Assembly: GCF_004217225.1 (NCBI RefSeq)
Contig: NZ_SHKM01000003.1
Coordinates: 371,471-435,470, forward strand
Length of the DNA: 64,000 bases
Origin: Azospira oryzae
GTDB lineage: Bacteria; Pseudomonadota; Gammaproteobacteria; Burkholderiales; Rhodocyclaceae
Direction: 5' to 3'
The notes under the pieces: model-generated
Told to the model about the DNA's origin: nothing
Databases searched by the model: none
What the model saw: the letters and a program-made list of their open reading frames with translations, nothing else
Translations under genes and position numbers: made by a program
Shown here: piece after piece, positions 54,571-63,886 of the stretch
Numbering within the stretch: the first letter of the stretch is position 1
Layout of the letters: each line of letters opens with the position of its first letter

Positions 54571-56496
54571 TCAGCCTTCCCGCGGCGCGCGGCGCTTGGC
54601 CGGCGGCTTGTTGCCGCCGAAACCGCCAGCGCCGCCGGGCTTCTTGTTGCCGAAACCGGGCTTGCTAAAGCCACCCTTGCCGCCGGGAGCCGCACCGCGG
54701 GGAGCGCGGTTGCCGTCCACGTCACCGCCCCACTTGCGACGGGGCGGAGCGATCACCTCGGATTCGCCGTCGAGACGGTGGATCAGCAGGGGACACTGCT
54801 TGATCTCCACTTCCTTGAGCAGCATCAGGGCATCCTTGGGCAGACTGTCCGGCAGTTCCACGGTGGAGTACTCGTCGAACAGGGCAATGTGGCCGATGTA
54901 GCGGCTCTGGATGTCGGCTTCGTTGGCGATGCAGCCGACGATGTCCTTGGGCGTGGCACCCTGGTTGCGGCCCACCTCGATGCGGTAGCGCACCATGTTG
55001 CCGACGTTGCCCAGATCCCGGCCCTTGCCCTTCTTGGCGTCGGTCCGCTCGGGGCGCTCACCCCGCTCCGGACGCTCTTTGCGTTCGAAACGCTCGCCCC
55101 GTTCGGGACGCTCGAAACGTTCCTTGCGCTCGGGGCGGCCCTCGGCCGAATCGGCCTCGAAGCTGCGCACTTCCTTTTCCGGCATCAGCAGGGGGCGGGA
55201 CTTCTGCACCAGGAAAGCCAGGGCGGCGGCCACTTCGTGGGCGCCCACATTGGCCTCTTCCTCGATCTGGGTCACCACCTCTTCAAAGAAGGACAGCTCG
55301 CCGGCCTCCAGGGTCTTGATGACCTGCTGCTTGAACTGGGCGACGCGGCGGTCGGCCACGTCCTGCTTGGTCGGCAGACGCAGGGGGGAGATGTTCTGGC
55401 GCGTCACCTTTTCGATGGTGCGCAGCATGCGCATTTCCCGGGGGGAAACGAAGAGGATGGCGGTGCCGGTACGGCCGGCGCGGCCGGTGCGACCGATACG
55501 GTGCACATAGGCTTCGACGTCGTAGGGAATGTCGTAGTTGATGACGTGGCTGACACGGGGCACGTCGATGCCGCGGGCGGCCACGTCGGTGGCGATGACG
55601 ATGTCCAGGCCACCGCTCTTCAGCTGCTCGATGACACGCTCGCGGCTAGCCTGGTTCATGTCGCCGTTGAGGGCAGCAGCAGCGTAGCCCCGGGCTTCCA
55701 GCTTCTGGGCCAGCTCTTCGGTGGCGGTCTTGGTGCGCACGAAGATGATGGCGGCGTCCAGGCTGTCTTCCACTTCCATGATGCGGGTCAGGGCATCCAG
55801 CTTGTGCAGGCCGGAAACCTGCCAGTAGCGCTGCTGGATGGCGGAGACGGTGCTGGTGGCGGACTTGATCTTCACTTCCTGGGGATCGCGCAGGTACTTC
55901 TGGGCGACACGGCGAATCTGCTCCGGCATGGTGGCGGAGAACAGGGCGGTCTGGCGCTCGGCGGGAATGTGCTCGAGGATCCACTCGACGTCGTCGATGA
56001 AGCCCATGCGCAGCATTTCGTCGGCCTCGTCCAGCACCAGGGTCTTCAGGCGGGACAGGTCCAGGCTCTTGCGCTCCAAGTGGTCCATGACCCGGCCCGG
56101 GGTGCCGATGATGACGTGGGCGCCGCGCTGCAGCTGCTTCAGCTGGATACCCAGGCTCTGGCCGCCGTAAATGGGCAGCACGTGGAAGCCGGGCAGGTGC
56201 TTGGCGTATTTCTGACAGGCCTCGGCCACCTGGATGGCCAGCTCGCGGGTGGGGGCCAGGACCAGGGCCTGGGGGAAACGCTGGGTCACGTCCAGCTTCT
56301 GCAGCAGGGGCAGGGCGAAGGCGGCGGTCTTGCCGGTACCGGTCTGGGCCATGCCCAGCAGGTCCTTGCCTTCCATCAGCAGGGGAATGCATTCGGCCTG
56401 GATGGAGGACGGGGTTTCATAACCCACATCGGTCAATGCCTGCAGAATGGGTTCGGAGAGGCCCAATTGGGCAAAGGTGTCGACAGAGGATGTCAT
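54571..56496 (-). CDS. deaD: DEAD-box RNA helicase DeaD/CsdA
   Basis: 641 residues. Q motif, Walker A AQTGTGKT (50-57), DEAD box LVLDEADEM, SAT, and motif VI HRIGRTGRAGR. After the core come a charged linker with imperfect repeats of FERPERGE/RFERKERPERGE (about 440-470), a DbpA-type RNA-binding domain (about 480-555, GRNQGATPKDIVGCIANEAD) and a Gly/Lys/Arg tail with GGFSKPGFGNKKPGG. It helps ribosome assembly and mRNA decay, mostly in the cold. The gene upstream on this strand is a small lipoprotein. Confidence 0.95.
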   Translation of the reverse strand: MTSSVDTFAQLGLSEPILQALTDVGYETPSSIQAECIPLLMEGKDLLGMAQTGTGKTAAFALPLLQKLDVTQRFPQALVLAPTRELAIQVAEACQKYAKHLPGFHVLPIYGGQSLGIQLKQLQRGAHVIIGTPGRVMDHLERKSLDLSRLKTLVLDEADEMLRMGFIDDVEWILEHIPAERQTALFSATMPEQIRRVAQKYLRDPQEVKIKSATSTVSAIQQRYWQVSGLHKLDALTRIMEVEDSLDAAIIFVRTKTATEELAQKLEARGYAAAALNGDMNQASRERVIEQLKSGGLDIVIATDVAARGIDVPRVSHVINYDIPYDVEAYVHRIGRTGRAGRTGTAILFVSPREMRMLRTIEKVTRQNISPLRLPTKQDVADRRVAQFKQQVIKTLEAGELSFFEEVVTQIEEEANVGAHEVAAALAFLVQKSRPLLMPEKEVRSFEADSAEGRPERKERFERPERGERFERKERPERGERPERTDAKKGKGRDLGNVGNMVRYRIEVGRNQGATPKDIVGCIANEADIQSRYIGHIALFDEYSTVELPDSLPKDALMLLKEVEIKQCPLLIHRLDGESEVIAPPRRKWGGDVDGNRAPRGAAPGGKGGFSKPGFGNKKPGGAGGFGGNKPPAKRRAPREG

Positions 56497-56680
56497 GGAG
56501 CTTCCAGTAATGAGGTGGAGCCGCTCGAGGCAGCTCAGGTCAAGCGCAGGGAATCGCCAGCCAATTTGGGGTCATCATTGACCCGACCAAGCCCCGGAAA
56601 AGCCGAGGCGCCCACTTCCGCCGAACCCCGAAGACGGATGTCTCCGGCCCGACGGCCACAACCGCGAGGATCAAAGCGCC

Positions 56681-56890
56681 TTAACGCGCTTCCCGCTCTG
56701 CGGCATCAACCCGTTCCTGCCCCTGCCGACCCGCCTGTTCCAGCTGTCCCTGCAGCTTTTCCTGGGTCTCTTTGGCCTGCTGAACTTCCTGAGCCTTGGC
56801 GGCTCCGCCTGCTGCAGCCGTGGTGGCGGTGTCGGCCAGGCCACAGGCAGTCAGGGAAAGAAGAAGCGCGATGCAGACGATACGCAACAT
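56681..56890 (-). CDS. Small lipoprotein
   Basis: 69 residues. Lipoprotein signal with lipobox SLTAC (Cys16), then an Ala/Gln/Glu-rich helix (AQEVQQAKETQEKLQGQ) likely to be a coiled coil. ATG at 56890 preferred over an in-frame TTG four codons upstream; GGAAG lies five bases before it. It resembles small entericidin- or Lpp-like envelope lipoproteins in general form but I do not name it. Confidence 0.75.
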   Translation of the reverse strand: MLRIVCIALLLSLTACGLADTATTAAAGGAAKAQEVQQAKETQEKLQGQLEQAGRQGQERVDAAEREAR

Positions 56891-57025
56891 GGGGGCTTCC
56901 AACGGGAAGGGCGTACTGTACTCCTAAATATCGGAGATTACGAGCTTTTTCCCGGCAAACGCAGTGCCGGATGCCTATACTCGAAGTAGGGATTTCCCCC
57001 CGGCATGAACGCTAAGGAGAACGTC

Positions 57026-57235
57026 ATGAGCTTCTTCGATGGCTCCATCGGCCGCTGCGAAGCGGTCCACGAAATGGTCCTGACCGATCAGACTCAACGG
57101 CAATGCGCCTTGGAGCACGGCTGCCCGCCGGGGAGGGAGTGTCCGCTGGATGGCTGCTTTGCCCAGGTTTCCGGTCTGGCAGAAAGCGACATGCCCGTGA
57201 CCGGCGAAAAAACGGCCAAACGCTTTCGCCACTGA
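57026..57235 (+). CDS. Small Cys-containing hypothetical protein
   Basis: 69 residues. Cysteines in GRCEAVH, QRQCALEHGCPPGRECPLDGC suggest a metal site; no known family. AAGGAG is six bases before the ATG at 57026, so this start is preferred over an ATG at 57005. It stands alone between minus-strand genes. Confidence 0.7.
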   Translation: MSFFDGSIGRCEAVHEMVLTDQTQRQCALEHGCPPGRECPLDGCFAQVSGLAESDMPVTGEKTAKRFRH

Positions 57236-57287
57236 TGCTGACCTGTAGCCTCGTCCGCGGGGCTAGGTACGGGAGAGTTATGTTGGC

Positions 57288-57698
57288 TCAGGCCGCCAGC
57301 GGAACGGGAGCGTAACCGACGTTGCGCATATGCACGGCCAGGGCCGTATCCATGGTGGCGGCATGGGTGGTGAACCAGTCCACCAGTTCCGCCACGGCCT
57401 TGCGCCCGATGGAAATGTCGCCCCGGCTGACGAAGCGGCGGATGCTCTGCAGGGTCTGCAGGACTCGCCGATGCTCATCCATATGGCAGTGGATGGGAAG
57501 AAAGTTGGAGGCCTCCATCCAGCGGTCTTCCTGCTCGAAATGATCCACGGTGTGGGCCAGAAACTGGTCGAAGCCATCCAGGAACTGGTCATCGGCAATT
57601 TCGGCCAAGCGGTTGATCCACTCCACGAACTCCTTGTGGGTGTGATCCATGGGAGCGCAGCCCAGGTCGTACTGGGGCAGCCAGGGCATCAGAGGCAT
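57288..57698 (-). CDS. Bacteriohemerythrin
   Basis: 136 residues forming a four-helix hemerythrin domain. Di-iron ligands are seen in DHTHKEFVEWIN, HTVDHFEQEDRWM, HCHMDEHRRVL and the C-terminal HAATMDTALAVHM. It binds O2 reversibly and may serve oxygen storage, delivery or sensing. It diverges from the HPt-HD-GYP gene; the 162-base gap is AT-rich (57705-57775). Confidence 0.9.
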   Translation of the reverse strand: MPLMPWLPQYDLGCAPMDHTHKEFVEWINRLAEIADDQFLDGFDQFLAHTVDHFEQEDRWMEASNFLPIHCHMDEHRRVLQTLQSIRRFVSRGDISIGRKAVAELVDWFTTHAATMDTALAVHMRNVGYAPVPLAA

Positions 57699-57860
57699 CA
57701 CTTAATCCATATAAAACGTACGGTTATTATCCATTTTGAGGTGCACCGCCATTTTGATGCACATTAAAAATTGCGGATATGCCATAAGCCGCACTTTTCC
57801 CTGGTGGGCGCTGCTGCCTGGATTAAACTGATACCAACAAACAAGAGGGGGAGACAAAGC

Positions 57861-58967
57861 ATGAGCAACGTCAAGACACTGAACCCGCTGATCCCGGACC
57901 CGGAGATTTTCCAGGACTTCGTGGATGCCCTGGGGGACCACATCCCAGCCATCGAGCGAGACATCGGCCGGTTGAAGAATGCCCCGGAGGACCGGGCCGT
58001 ACTGGCCGACCTCTTCCGCGCCGTGCACACCATCAAGGGCGACGCCGCCCTGTGCAAGCTGGACCTGGCGGTGCGCATCGCCCATCCCATCGAATCCATC
58101 CTCTCTCGCCTGCGGGAAGGACAGCTGCAGTTCTCCGACCTCATCGGCGAAGCCGTGCTGCTGGCCCTGGACCGCCTGGAGCTGGCCATCGACGCCATTG
58201 GCGCCGGCCGCTCGGTGGAAAACCTGCGCCTGGACAAGCTGATCCAAGGCCTCGACGCCCTGGGCGGCTGCCAGCCGGCCGAAGTGGACCAGTACAGTGC
58301 CGAACTGATCGAGGCGGTCACCGGCTTCCAGCCCATCGCCAGCATCGGCACTGCGCCGCGGCAGGCCCGGCCGGTTCTGCGCAGCAACGAACATCTGGCC
58401 AACGACCTGCGCTTCTTCCGCAGCCTGGCCCAACAGTTCGAGAACCGCTCCCCCCTCTTCAAGGGCCGCAGCGCCAGGCTGCTGAAACTGGCCCTGGACA
58501 CCAATGCGGAAGCAGGCAAGCCGGTGGACCCGGTGCAGCTGGCAGCCGCGGTCTACATGCACGACCTTGGCATGATGTTCGTCCCCGAATCGGTCTGGCT
58601 CAAGGTGGGGCGCATGACGGACGAGGAAAAGCAGCAACTGCGTCAGCATCCGCTGCAGGGAGCCGGCCTGCTGCAGCGCATGGAAGGCTGGGAGGAAGCG
58701 GCCCGCATGGTGGCGGAGCACCACGAAATGCCCGACGGCGCCGGTTACCCCAGGGGCCTGGGGCAAAGGGACATCTGCGACGGGGCCAAGATCCTGGCCA
58801 TTGTGGATGCCTTCGAGGCGGTCACCCTGAAACATGGCCAGCGGGGCCATACCCGCTCCGTGCTGCGGGCCATTGCCGAGGTCAACGCCTGCGACAAGCA
58901 GTTCGCCCCGGAATGGATCGCCCCCTTCAACGCCGTCATCCGGCGCCAGGTGGAAGCGGCCGACTAG
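57861..58967 (+). CDS. HPt-HD-GYP fusion protein
   Basis: 368 residues. N-terminal HPt domain with phospho-acceptor His56 in FRAVHTIKGDAALCKL. C-terminal HD-GYP domain (about 180-365) with HD at 234-235, HHE (287-289) and DGAGYPRGL (292-300). Two usually conserved residues differ: the first metal His region reads GRSARLL and the Lys of HDxGK is Met, so c-di-GMP phosphodiesterase activity may be weak or lost. A phosphorelay protein with an HD-GYP output is unusual. GGGGGA precedes the ATG. Its stop overlaps that of tcdA in CTAG. Confidence 0.88.
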   Translation: MSNVKTLNPLIPDPEIFQDFVDALGDHIPAIERDIGRLKNAPEDRAVLADLFRAVHTIKGDAALCKLDLAVRIAHPIESILSRLREGQLQFSDLIGEAVLLALDRLELAIDAIGAGRSVENLRLDKLIQGLDALGGCQPAEVDQYSAELIEAVTGFQPIASIGTAPRQARPVLRSNEHLANDLRFFRSLAQQFENRSPLFKGRSARLLKLALDTNAEAGKPVDPVQLAAAVYMHDLGMMFVPESVWLKVGRMTDEEKQQLRQHPLQGAGLLQRMEGWEEAARMVAEHHEMPDGAGYPRGLGQRDICDGAKILAIVDAFEAVTLKHGQRGHTRSVLRAIAEVNACDKQFAPEWIAPFNAVIRRQVEAAD

Positions 58968-59752
58968 GCGGAGGCGGCCAGCCGGCGCAGGACGACGGAG
59001 GCCGCGACGAGACCGAAGCTGGCCGTCACCGTGACGGCGGAACCGAAGCCGGCGCAGTTAAGGCCAGCCGCTCCGCCGCTTGCCGGCGTCGCACAGGCTG
59101 CATCGGGATAACGCAGGGGCTCTTCCGAATAGACGGCGTCGATGCCGAATTTCTTTTTCGGGTCCTTGGGAAAGCCGTGGCTCTTGCGCAACTGGCCCCG
59201 CACCTTGGCCAGCAGGGGGTCCTGGACGGTACGGGAGAGATCGGCAACCCGGATCATGGTCGGGTCCATCTGTCCGCCGGCCGCCCCGGCCGTCACCACC
59301 GGCCAGTCATGGCGCCGGCACCAGGCCAGCATGGCGGTTTTCGCCCGCACCCCGTCGATGGCATCCACCAGATAATCCACCGGCGGCAAGGCCCCGAGCA
59401 GGGCATCCAGGTTGTCGGGCTCGACGAAGTCGTCCACCAGGGTCAGCCGGCAGTCCGGATTGATCTGCCGCACCCGCCCGGCCATGGCTTCGATCTTCGC
59501 CTGGCCCAGGGTGGCCTCCAGGGCATGGATCTGCCGATTCAGATTGGATTCGGCCACATGGTCCAGATCGATCAGGGTCAGGGCCCCCACTCCGCTGCGT
59601 GCCAAGGCTTCCACGCTCCAGGAGCCAACGCCGCCGATACCGACCACGCACACATGGGCCGCCCGGAAGCGGGCCAGGGCCTGGGTTCCGTAGAGCCGGG
59701 CAACGCCACCGAAGCGGCGCTCGTAATCGGGGGAGGAGTCGATTTGGTTCAT
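58964..59752 (-). CDS. tcdA: tRNA threonylcarbamoyladenosine dehydratase
   Basis: 262 residues, E1-like ThiF/MoeB fold. ATP-binding VVGIGGVGSWSVEALARSG and LIDLDHVAESNLNRQ are present. TcdA (CsdL/YgdL) cyclises t6A37 in tRNAs to ct6A. Length is close to E. coli (268). It converges on the HPt-HD-GYP gene, sharing the stop tetramer CTAG. Confidence 0.93.
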   Translation of the reverse strand: MNQIDSSPDYERRFGGVARLYGTQALARFRAAHVCVVGIGGVGSWSVEALARSGVGALTLIDLDHVAESNLNRQIHALEATLGQAKIEAMAGRVRQINPDCRLTLVDDFVEPDNLDALLGALPPVDYLVDAIDGVRAKTAMLAWCRRHDWPVVTAGAAGGQMDPTMIRVADLSRTVQDPLLAKVRGQLRKSHGFPKDPKKKFGIDAVYSEEPLRYPDAACATPASGGAAGLNCAGFGSAVTVTASFGLVAASVVLRRLAASA

Positions 59753-59822
59753 GGCGGGCGATGATACCCCAGGCCGCAGCTCCCTGGCTGCCCGGAGCCC
59801 GGGCTGCTACCATGGTTGCATC

Positions 59823-60896
59823 ATGAGCCATGACAAGAAACTGCGTTCCCAGAAGGCAGGGCTGGAGCCCGGCAGCCTGGTCCATCTCGGCGAGGTGAAG
59901 ACCAGCACGCCCACGCTGATGCTGCTCGAGTACGACAGCAACGGTCTGTACGAGCAGGAGTTGAGCAGCCGGGAGCAGATCGACGGGCTGGTCCGGCGCC
60001 CTGGCTGCACTCTCTGGCTCAATGTTTATGGCCTGCAGGACCCGGACCTGATGGCCGCCATCGGCAAACGTTTCGGCCTGCATCCCCTGGTGCTGGAAGA
60101 CATCCTCAACACCGACCAGCGGCCCAAGGTCGACGACTACGAGGACTATCTCTACCTGGTGGCGCGCCTCTTCGATTACGTGCCCCACAGCCGCCAACTG
60201 GCCAGCGACCAGGTCAGCATCATCCTGGGCAAGGATTTTGTCCTCACCTTCCAGGAGCGGCCCTCCGGCACCTTTGGCGCCCTGCGGGAGCGGCTGCGGG
60301 CCAATCGCAACCAGGTTCGCCGCCTCGGCGCCGACTATCTGGCCTATTCCCTGCTGGACTCCCTGGTGGATCGCTATTTCGCCCTGGTCGAGCAGGTGGG
60401 CGACCATGCCGAAATTCTGGAGACTTCCCTCATCAACCGGCGCCCCCGGCCGGGGGTGTTGCAGTCCATCCACAGGCACAAGCGGCAGATCACCACCCTG
60501 CGCCGTGCCATCTGGCCCCTGCGGGAGGTGCTCAACGTCCTGCTACGCAGCCATGACGGTTTCTTCCGGGCGGAAACGGTGCTCTACCTGCGCGACGTCT
60601 ACGATCACACCGTCCATCTGATCGAGTCCCTGGAGGACCTGCGGGACCTGCTGACCGGCCTGCTGGACGTCTACCTCTCCGCAGTCAGCAACCGGGTGAA
60701 CATGGAGGTTCGGGCACTGACCGTGGTGGCCACCATTTTCATGCCGGCCACCCTGATTGCCGGCGTCTTCGGCATGAACTTCCATGTCATGCCCTGGCTG
60801 GAACACCCCGATGGATTCTGGTTCGCCATGGGACTGATGGGCGCCATCGCCACCATCATGCTGGCGGCCTTCTGGCGACGGCGCCTGATCGGCTGA
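59823..60896 (+). CDS. corA: CorA-family magnesium/cobalt transporter
   Basis: 357 residues. Long cytoplasmic funnel domain, then two C-terminal membrane helices (about 295-318 and 328-350) with the selectivity motif in VFGMNFHVMP (GMN) and a positively charged end. It forms pentamers passing Mg2+ or Co2+. The start is MSHDKKLRSQ; longer in-frame sequence upstream overlaps the tcdA promoter region. It diverges from tcdA. Confidence 0.94.
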   Translation: MSHDKKLRSQKAGLEPGSLVHLGEVKTSTPTLMLLEYDSNGLYEQELSSREQIDGLVRRPGCTLWLNVYGLQDPDLMAAIGKRFGLHPLVLEDILNTDQRPKVDDYEDYLYLVARLFDYVPHSRQLASDQVSIILGKDFVLTFQERPSGTFGALRERLRANRNQVRRLGADYLAYSLLDSLVDRYFALVEQVGDHAEILETSLINRRPRPGVLQSIHRHKRQITTLRRAIWPLREVLNVLLRSHDGFFRAETVLYLRDVYDHTVHLIESLEDLRDLLTGLLDVYLSAVSNRVNMEVRALTVVATIFMPATLIAGVFGMNFHVMPWLEHPDGFWFAMGLMGAIATIMLAAFWRRRLIG

Positions 60897-60907
60897 GCAA
60901 CCGACTC

Positions 60908-61873
60908 CTAGCGGTTGTCTAGCCAGAAGGCCAGGCCCTGGGCATTGAGTTCGATATCCAGGGCAAAGATCTCCAGCAGTTGCGCTTCCGGCACGGTCCA
61001 GCAGTAGCGCTTCGCCTCTGCCAGCAGCAGCTCGTTAAGACCGGCCACCAGCTGTTCCTGGCGTACCTGACCGCTTCCTTCCACAGCTTCGACCAGCGCC
61101 ACGTGGGCGTCCAGCAGGCGATGTAGGTCGGCCCCCAGGCGCTTGACGTCATGCACCCGGCTGAAATGGGTGAGGAACATGTAGGGCAGGTCAAAGGAAA
61201 GCAGCAGGTCGATGGAGGCATGCATGGCCGCCGGATCGAACTGGACCGGTGTCGTGGTGGGGAAGACGAACTGTTTCAGTTCGTCCCCAACCTGGAGGTC
61301 CAGTTCCCGATAGGACAGGCCGAAGGTATCGCCGGTAAAGATGCCGCCCCCCTTGCGATCCACCAGCCCCAAATGATGCTTGGCATGGCCGGGCAAATCG
61401 AGGCACAGCATTTCCCGATTACCCAACTGCAGGCAGGTTCCGTGGCCGGCCTCGATGATCCGCTCGGCGGGCACCGGGATCAGCTCCCCGTAGAAGTCCC
61501 GGGCCCGGGACTCCCCATAGACGGCCACCACGCCGGCCCAAAGCTTGGACGGCTCGGCCATGTGCCGTGCGCCCCGGGGGTGGACCACCAGACGGGCATT
61601 GTCGAAGGCCTGCATATACGCCCCGGCACCGCCCGCATGGTCCAGATGGATATGGGTGAGAACCACGTAGTCCACGCAAGCCGCCGTCAGCCCCAATGCC
61701 GCCAGGGCCGACTGGACGCGGGGCAGGGAAGCATTGTTGGCCGTATCCACGACTGCCACCCGCCCCTCATCTACGATGAGATGAATGGCCGCCAGATGGG
61801 GGCGGCCATAGCCGGATTCCAGGGCATATACACCCTGCTCATAGGGGATCAATCCCAGTTCGGTGTTGTTCAT
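60908..61873 (-). CDS. MBL-fold metallo-hydrolase
   Basis: 321 residues. Zinc-binding THIHLDHAGG (HxHxDH), plus His in DLPGHAKHHLG and Asp in GIFTGDTFG complete a dinuclear site. The substrate is unknown. Of three nearby in-frame ATGs (61885, 61882, 61873) the last has GGAG four to five bases upstream and is used; the protein would gain four residues otherwise. Confidence 0.85.
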   Translation of the reverse strand: MNNTELGLIPYEQGVYALESGYGRPHLAAIHLIVDEGRVAVVDTANNASLPRVQSALAALGLTAACVDYVVLTHIHLDHAGGAGAYMQAFDNARLVVHPRGARHMAEPSKLWAGVVAVYGESRARDFYGELIPVPAERIIEAGHGTCLQLGNREMLCLDLPGHAKHHLGLVDRKGGGIFTGDTFGLSYRELDLQVGDELKQFVFPTTTPVQFDPAAMHASIDLLLSFDLPYMFLTHFSRVHDVKRLGADLHRLLDAHVALVEAVEGSGQVRQEQLVAGLNELLLAEAKRYCWTVPEAQLLEIFALDIELNAQGLAFWLDNR

Positions 61874-62000
61874 GGTCTCCATCATTCTTGTTGAGTGTGG
61901 GGTTATTGTAGCGGAGCACCGTACTGAGGCGTATTGCCACCCGAGCCACTCTGTGGGAGCCTCGCCTTATTCCTTTTTCAACGCTACGCACCGGTCAGCC

Positions 62001-62834
62001 ATGAGCCATTTTTTTGCAGACGACGGCGAGAAGATCCACCTGCACGTTTCCGGCAACGGCACACCGCCGATTGTGATGCTGCACGGGTGGACGTCCAGCC
62101 ATCAGGAGTGGTTCCCCTTCCTGCAGGACCTCAACACCCACCATCGGGTGTGGCGTTGGGACGCCCGTGGCCATGGCGGCCACGCCCTGAGCCAGCCGAC
62201 CCCGCCGACCGTACAGCGCATGGCCAGGGATTTGCGTAATCTGCTGGAGACCTACGATTTGGAAGAGGTGGTGGCTGTCGGCCACTCCATGGGTGCCCTG
62301 ACCCTGTGGCAGTACATCCGTGATTACGGCTGCGACCGTCTGGGGAAGATTTGCCTGATCGACCAATCACCTAAGCTAGTTACGGCCGCAGACTGGCCCC
62401 ACGGCGTTTACGGGGATTTCGACGAGCACCGCTCCAGCGCCTTCATCAACGAACTGGAACAGGACTTTCCTGAAGCCGTGCTACGCCTGGGAGCCCTCGG
62501 CCTGAATCGGCGCGCCAGGGAAAAATACGAAGCGAATGCCAAGGGCTGGGCCAAGGCCCGGGAATGGTTAAGTCAGTTGCCCCCCAAACCCTTGATTGCC
62601 TGCTGGCAGAGTTTGACGGAAGCGGATTACCGGGATGTGCTGCAGCAGATCCACATTCCGGCTCTGCTGATCTACGGCGGCGAAAGCAACTTCTATCACA
62701 GCAGCACTGCACACTATGTCGCGGCCCGCATACCCCGGGCCCTTCTGCACATCTACGAAGGCACGGACCACTCCCCCCACCAGTGGCAGAGGGAGCGTTT
62801 CGTCCGGGACCTGCTGACGTTTATCGGTGGTTAA
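62001..62834 (+). CDS. Alpha/beta hydrolase
   Basis: 277 residues. Oxyanion-hole HGWTS, nucleophile elbow GHSMGA, acid probably Asp in LIYGGESN region, and C-terminal catalytic His in GTDHSPHQW. The substrate is unknown. ATG at 62001 starts MSHFFADDGEKIH; the longer frame upstream lies in the promoter region shared with the divergent metallo-hydrolase. Confidence 0.87.
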   Translation: MSHFFADDGEKIHLHVSGNGTPPIVMLHGWTSSHQEWFPFLQDLNTHHRVWRWDARGHGGHALSQPTPPTVQRMARDLRNLLETYDLEEVVAVGHSMGALTLWQYIRDYGCDRLGKICLIDQSPKLVTAADWPHGVYGDFDEHRSSAFINELEQDFPEAVLRLGALGLNRRAREKYEANAKGWAKAREWLSQLPPKPLIACWQSLTEADYRDVLQQIHIPALLIYGGESNFYHSSTAHYVAARIPRALLHIYEGTDHSPHQWQRERFVRDLLTFIGG

Positions 62835-62840
62835 CCGAGC

Positions 62841-63185
62841 TTAACGACAGGCCAGCATCTCCACTTCGAATACCAGGGTTGCATTGGGGGGGATGACACC
62901 GCCGGCACCACGGGCACCATAGCCCAGTTCCGGCGGAATGGTGAGCTTGCGGCTCCCGCCGATCTTCATTCCCTGCACCCCCTCATCCCAGCCGGCAATG
63001 ACGTGGCGGGCCCCCAGCATGAACTCGAAAGGATCATTGCGATCCTTGGAGGAGTCAAACTTCTGGCCATCCGTCAGCCAACCGGTGTAATGCACGGTAA
63101 CGATGTCGCCGGCCTTGGCTTCGACGCCGTCGCCCAGGACCAGTTCTTCAATGATGAGGCCGGAAGCAGTGGTGGTAGTACTCAT
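62841..63185 (-). CDS. FKBP-type peptidyl-prolyl isomerase
   Basis: 114 residues, one FKBP domain without signal peptide. VTVHYTGWLTDGQKFDSS, VIAGWDEGVQGMKIGG and ELGYGARGAGGVIPPNATL are characteristic. It speeds cis-trans proline isomerisation in the cytoplasm. AGGAG stands seven bases before the ATG. Confidence 0.95.
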   Translation of the reverse strand: MSTTTTASGLIIEELVLGDGVEAKAGDIVTVHYTGWLTDGQKFDSSKDRNDPFEFMLGARHVIAGWDEGVQGMKIGGSRKLTIPPELGYGARGAGGVIPPNATLVFEVEMLACR

Positions 63186-63229
63186 GAAGTCTCCTGAAAG
63201 TTAGGGGAAAAACGGGCTGCAATTATTGC

Positions 63230-63778
63230 TCAGACAGCGCTCAGGCGATCCGGAAAATCCCGCTTGAGTTGCTGCAGCTTCGGCGCAATCACCAGCTGGC
63301 AATAGGGTTGAGCGGCATTTCGCGCGTAGTAGTCACGATGATACGCTTCCGCCTGATGGAAAGGCCCCAGAGGCAGCAATTCCGTGACGATGGGGCAGGG
63401 CCACCGGGCCTGAAGGTCAGCGATGAACTGCTTTGCCAGCGCTTCCTGCAGGGGACTGGCGAAGAATATGACCGAGCGGTACTGGGAGCCTATGTCATGC
63501 CCTTGTCGATTGACAGTGGTGGGGTCATGGCTACTGAAAAACACCTGTAGCAGGGCTTGGAAGCCAATTCGCGCTGGATCGAAAGCGATTCGTACAACCT
63601 CTGCGTGACCCGTCGTTCCGGTGCATACGGCCTCATAGTCCGGGGCCTCGGTGCGCCCACCGCTATAGCCCGGCTCCACGGACAGCACGCCATCCAGGCG
63701 ACGGAATACCGCTTCCAGACACCAGAAACAGCCTCCGCCCAAGGTCAGATGATCTACCTCAACATTGCCTAATGTCAT
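63230..63778 (-). CDS. msrA: Peptide methionine sulfoxide reductase MsrA
   Basis: 182 residues. Catalytic GGGCFWCLEAVF, YSGG, and the HDPTTVNRQGHDIGSQYRS segment define MsrA. It reduces Met-S-sulfoxide; one C-terminal Cys (in PYCQLV) may resolve the sulfenic acid. The start is uncertain: the ATG at 63778 has GGAAAG five bases upstream, but ATGs at 63790 and 63814-63817 are in frame. Confidence 0.94.
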   Translation of the reverse strand: MTLGNVEVDHLTLGGGCFWCLEAVFRRLDGVLSVEPGYSGGRTEAPDYEAVCTGTTGHAEVVRIAFDPARIGFQALLQVFFSSHDPTTVNRQGHDIGSQYRSVIFFASPLQEALAKQFIADLQARWPCPIVTELLPLGPFHQAEAYHRDYYARNAAQPYCQLVIAPKLQQLKRDFPDRLSAV

Positions 63779-63886
63779 GTTGCTTTCCATTGCGGGTGGT
63801 TGGAAATTGACCATCATGAGGTAAATAAATTCACGGCGAATGCTCCCCTTGCGACAGTTCAAGTCACCAAGAGGGCGTTTTTGAGT

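Noticed and set aside
55040..55140. Short repeats within deaD as a tandem DNA repeat element
   Set aside because: They encode the degenerate Glu/Arg-rich linker (FERPERGE type) of the helicase and are explained by the protein.
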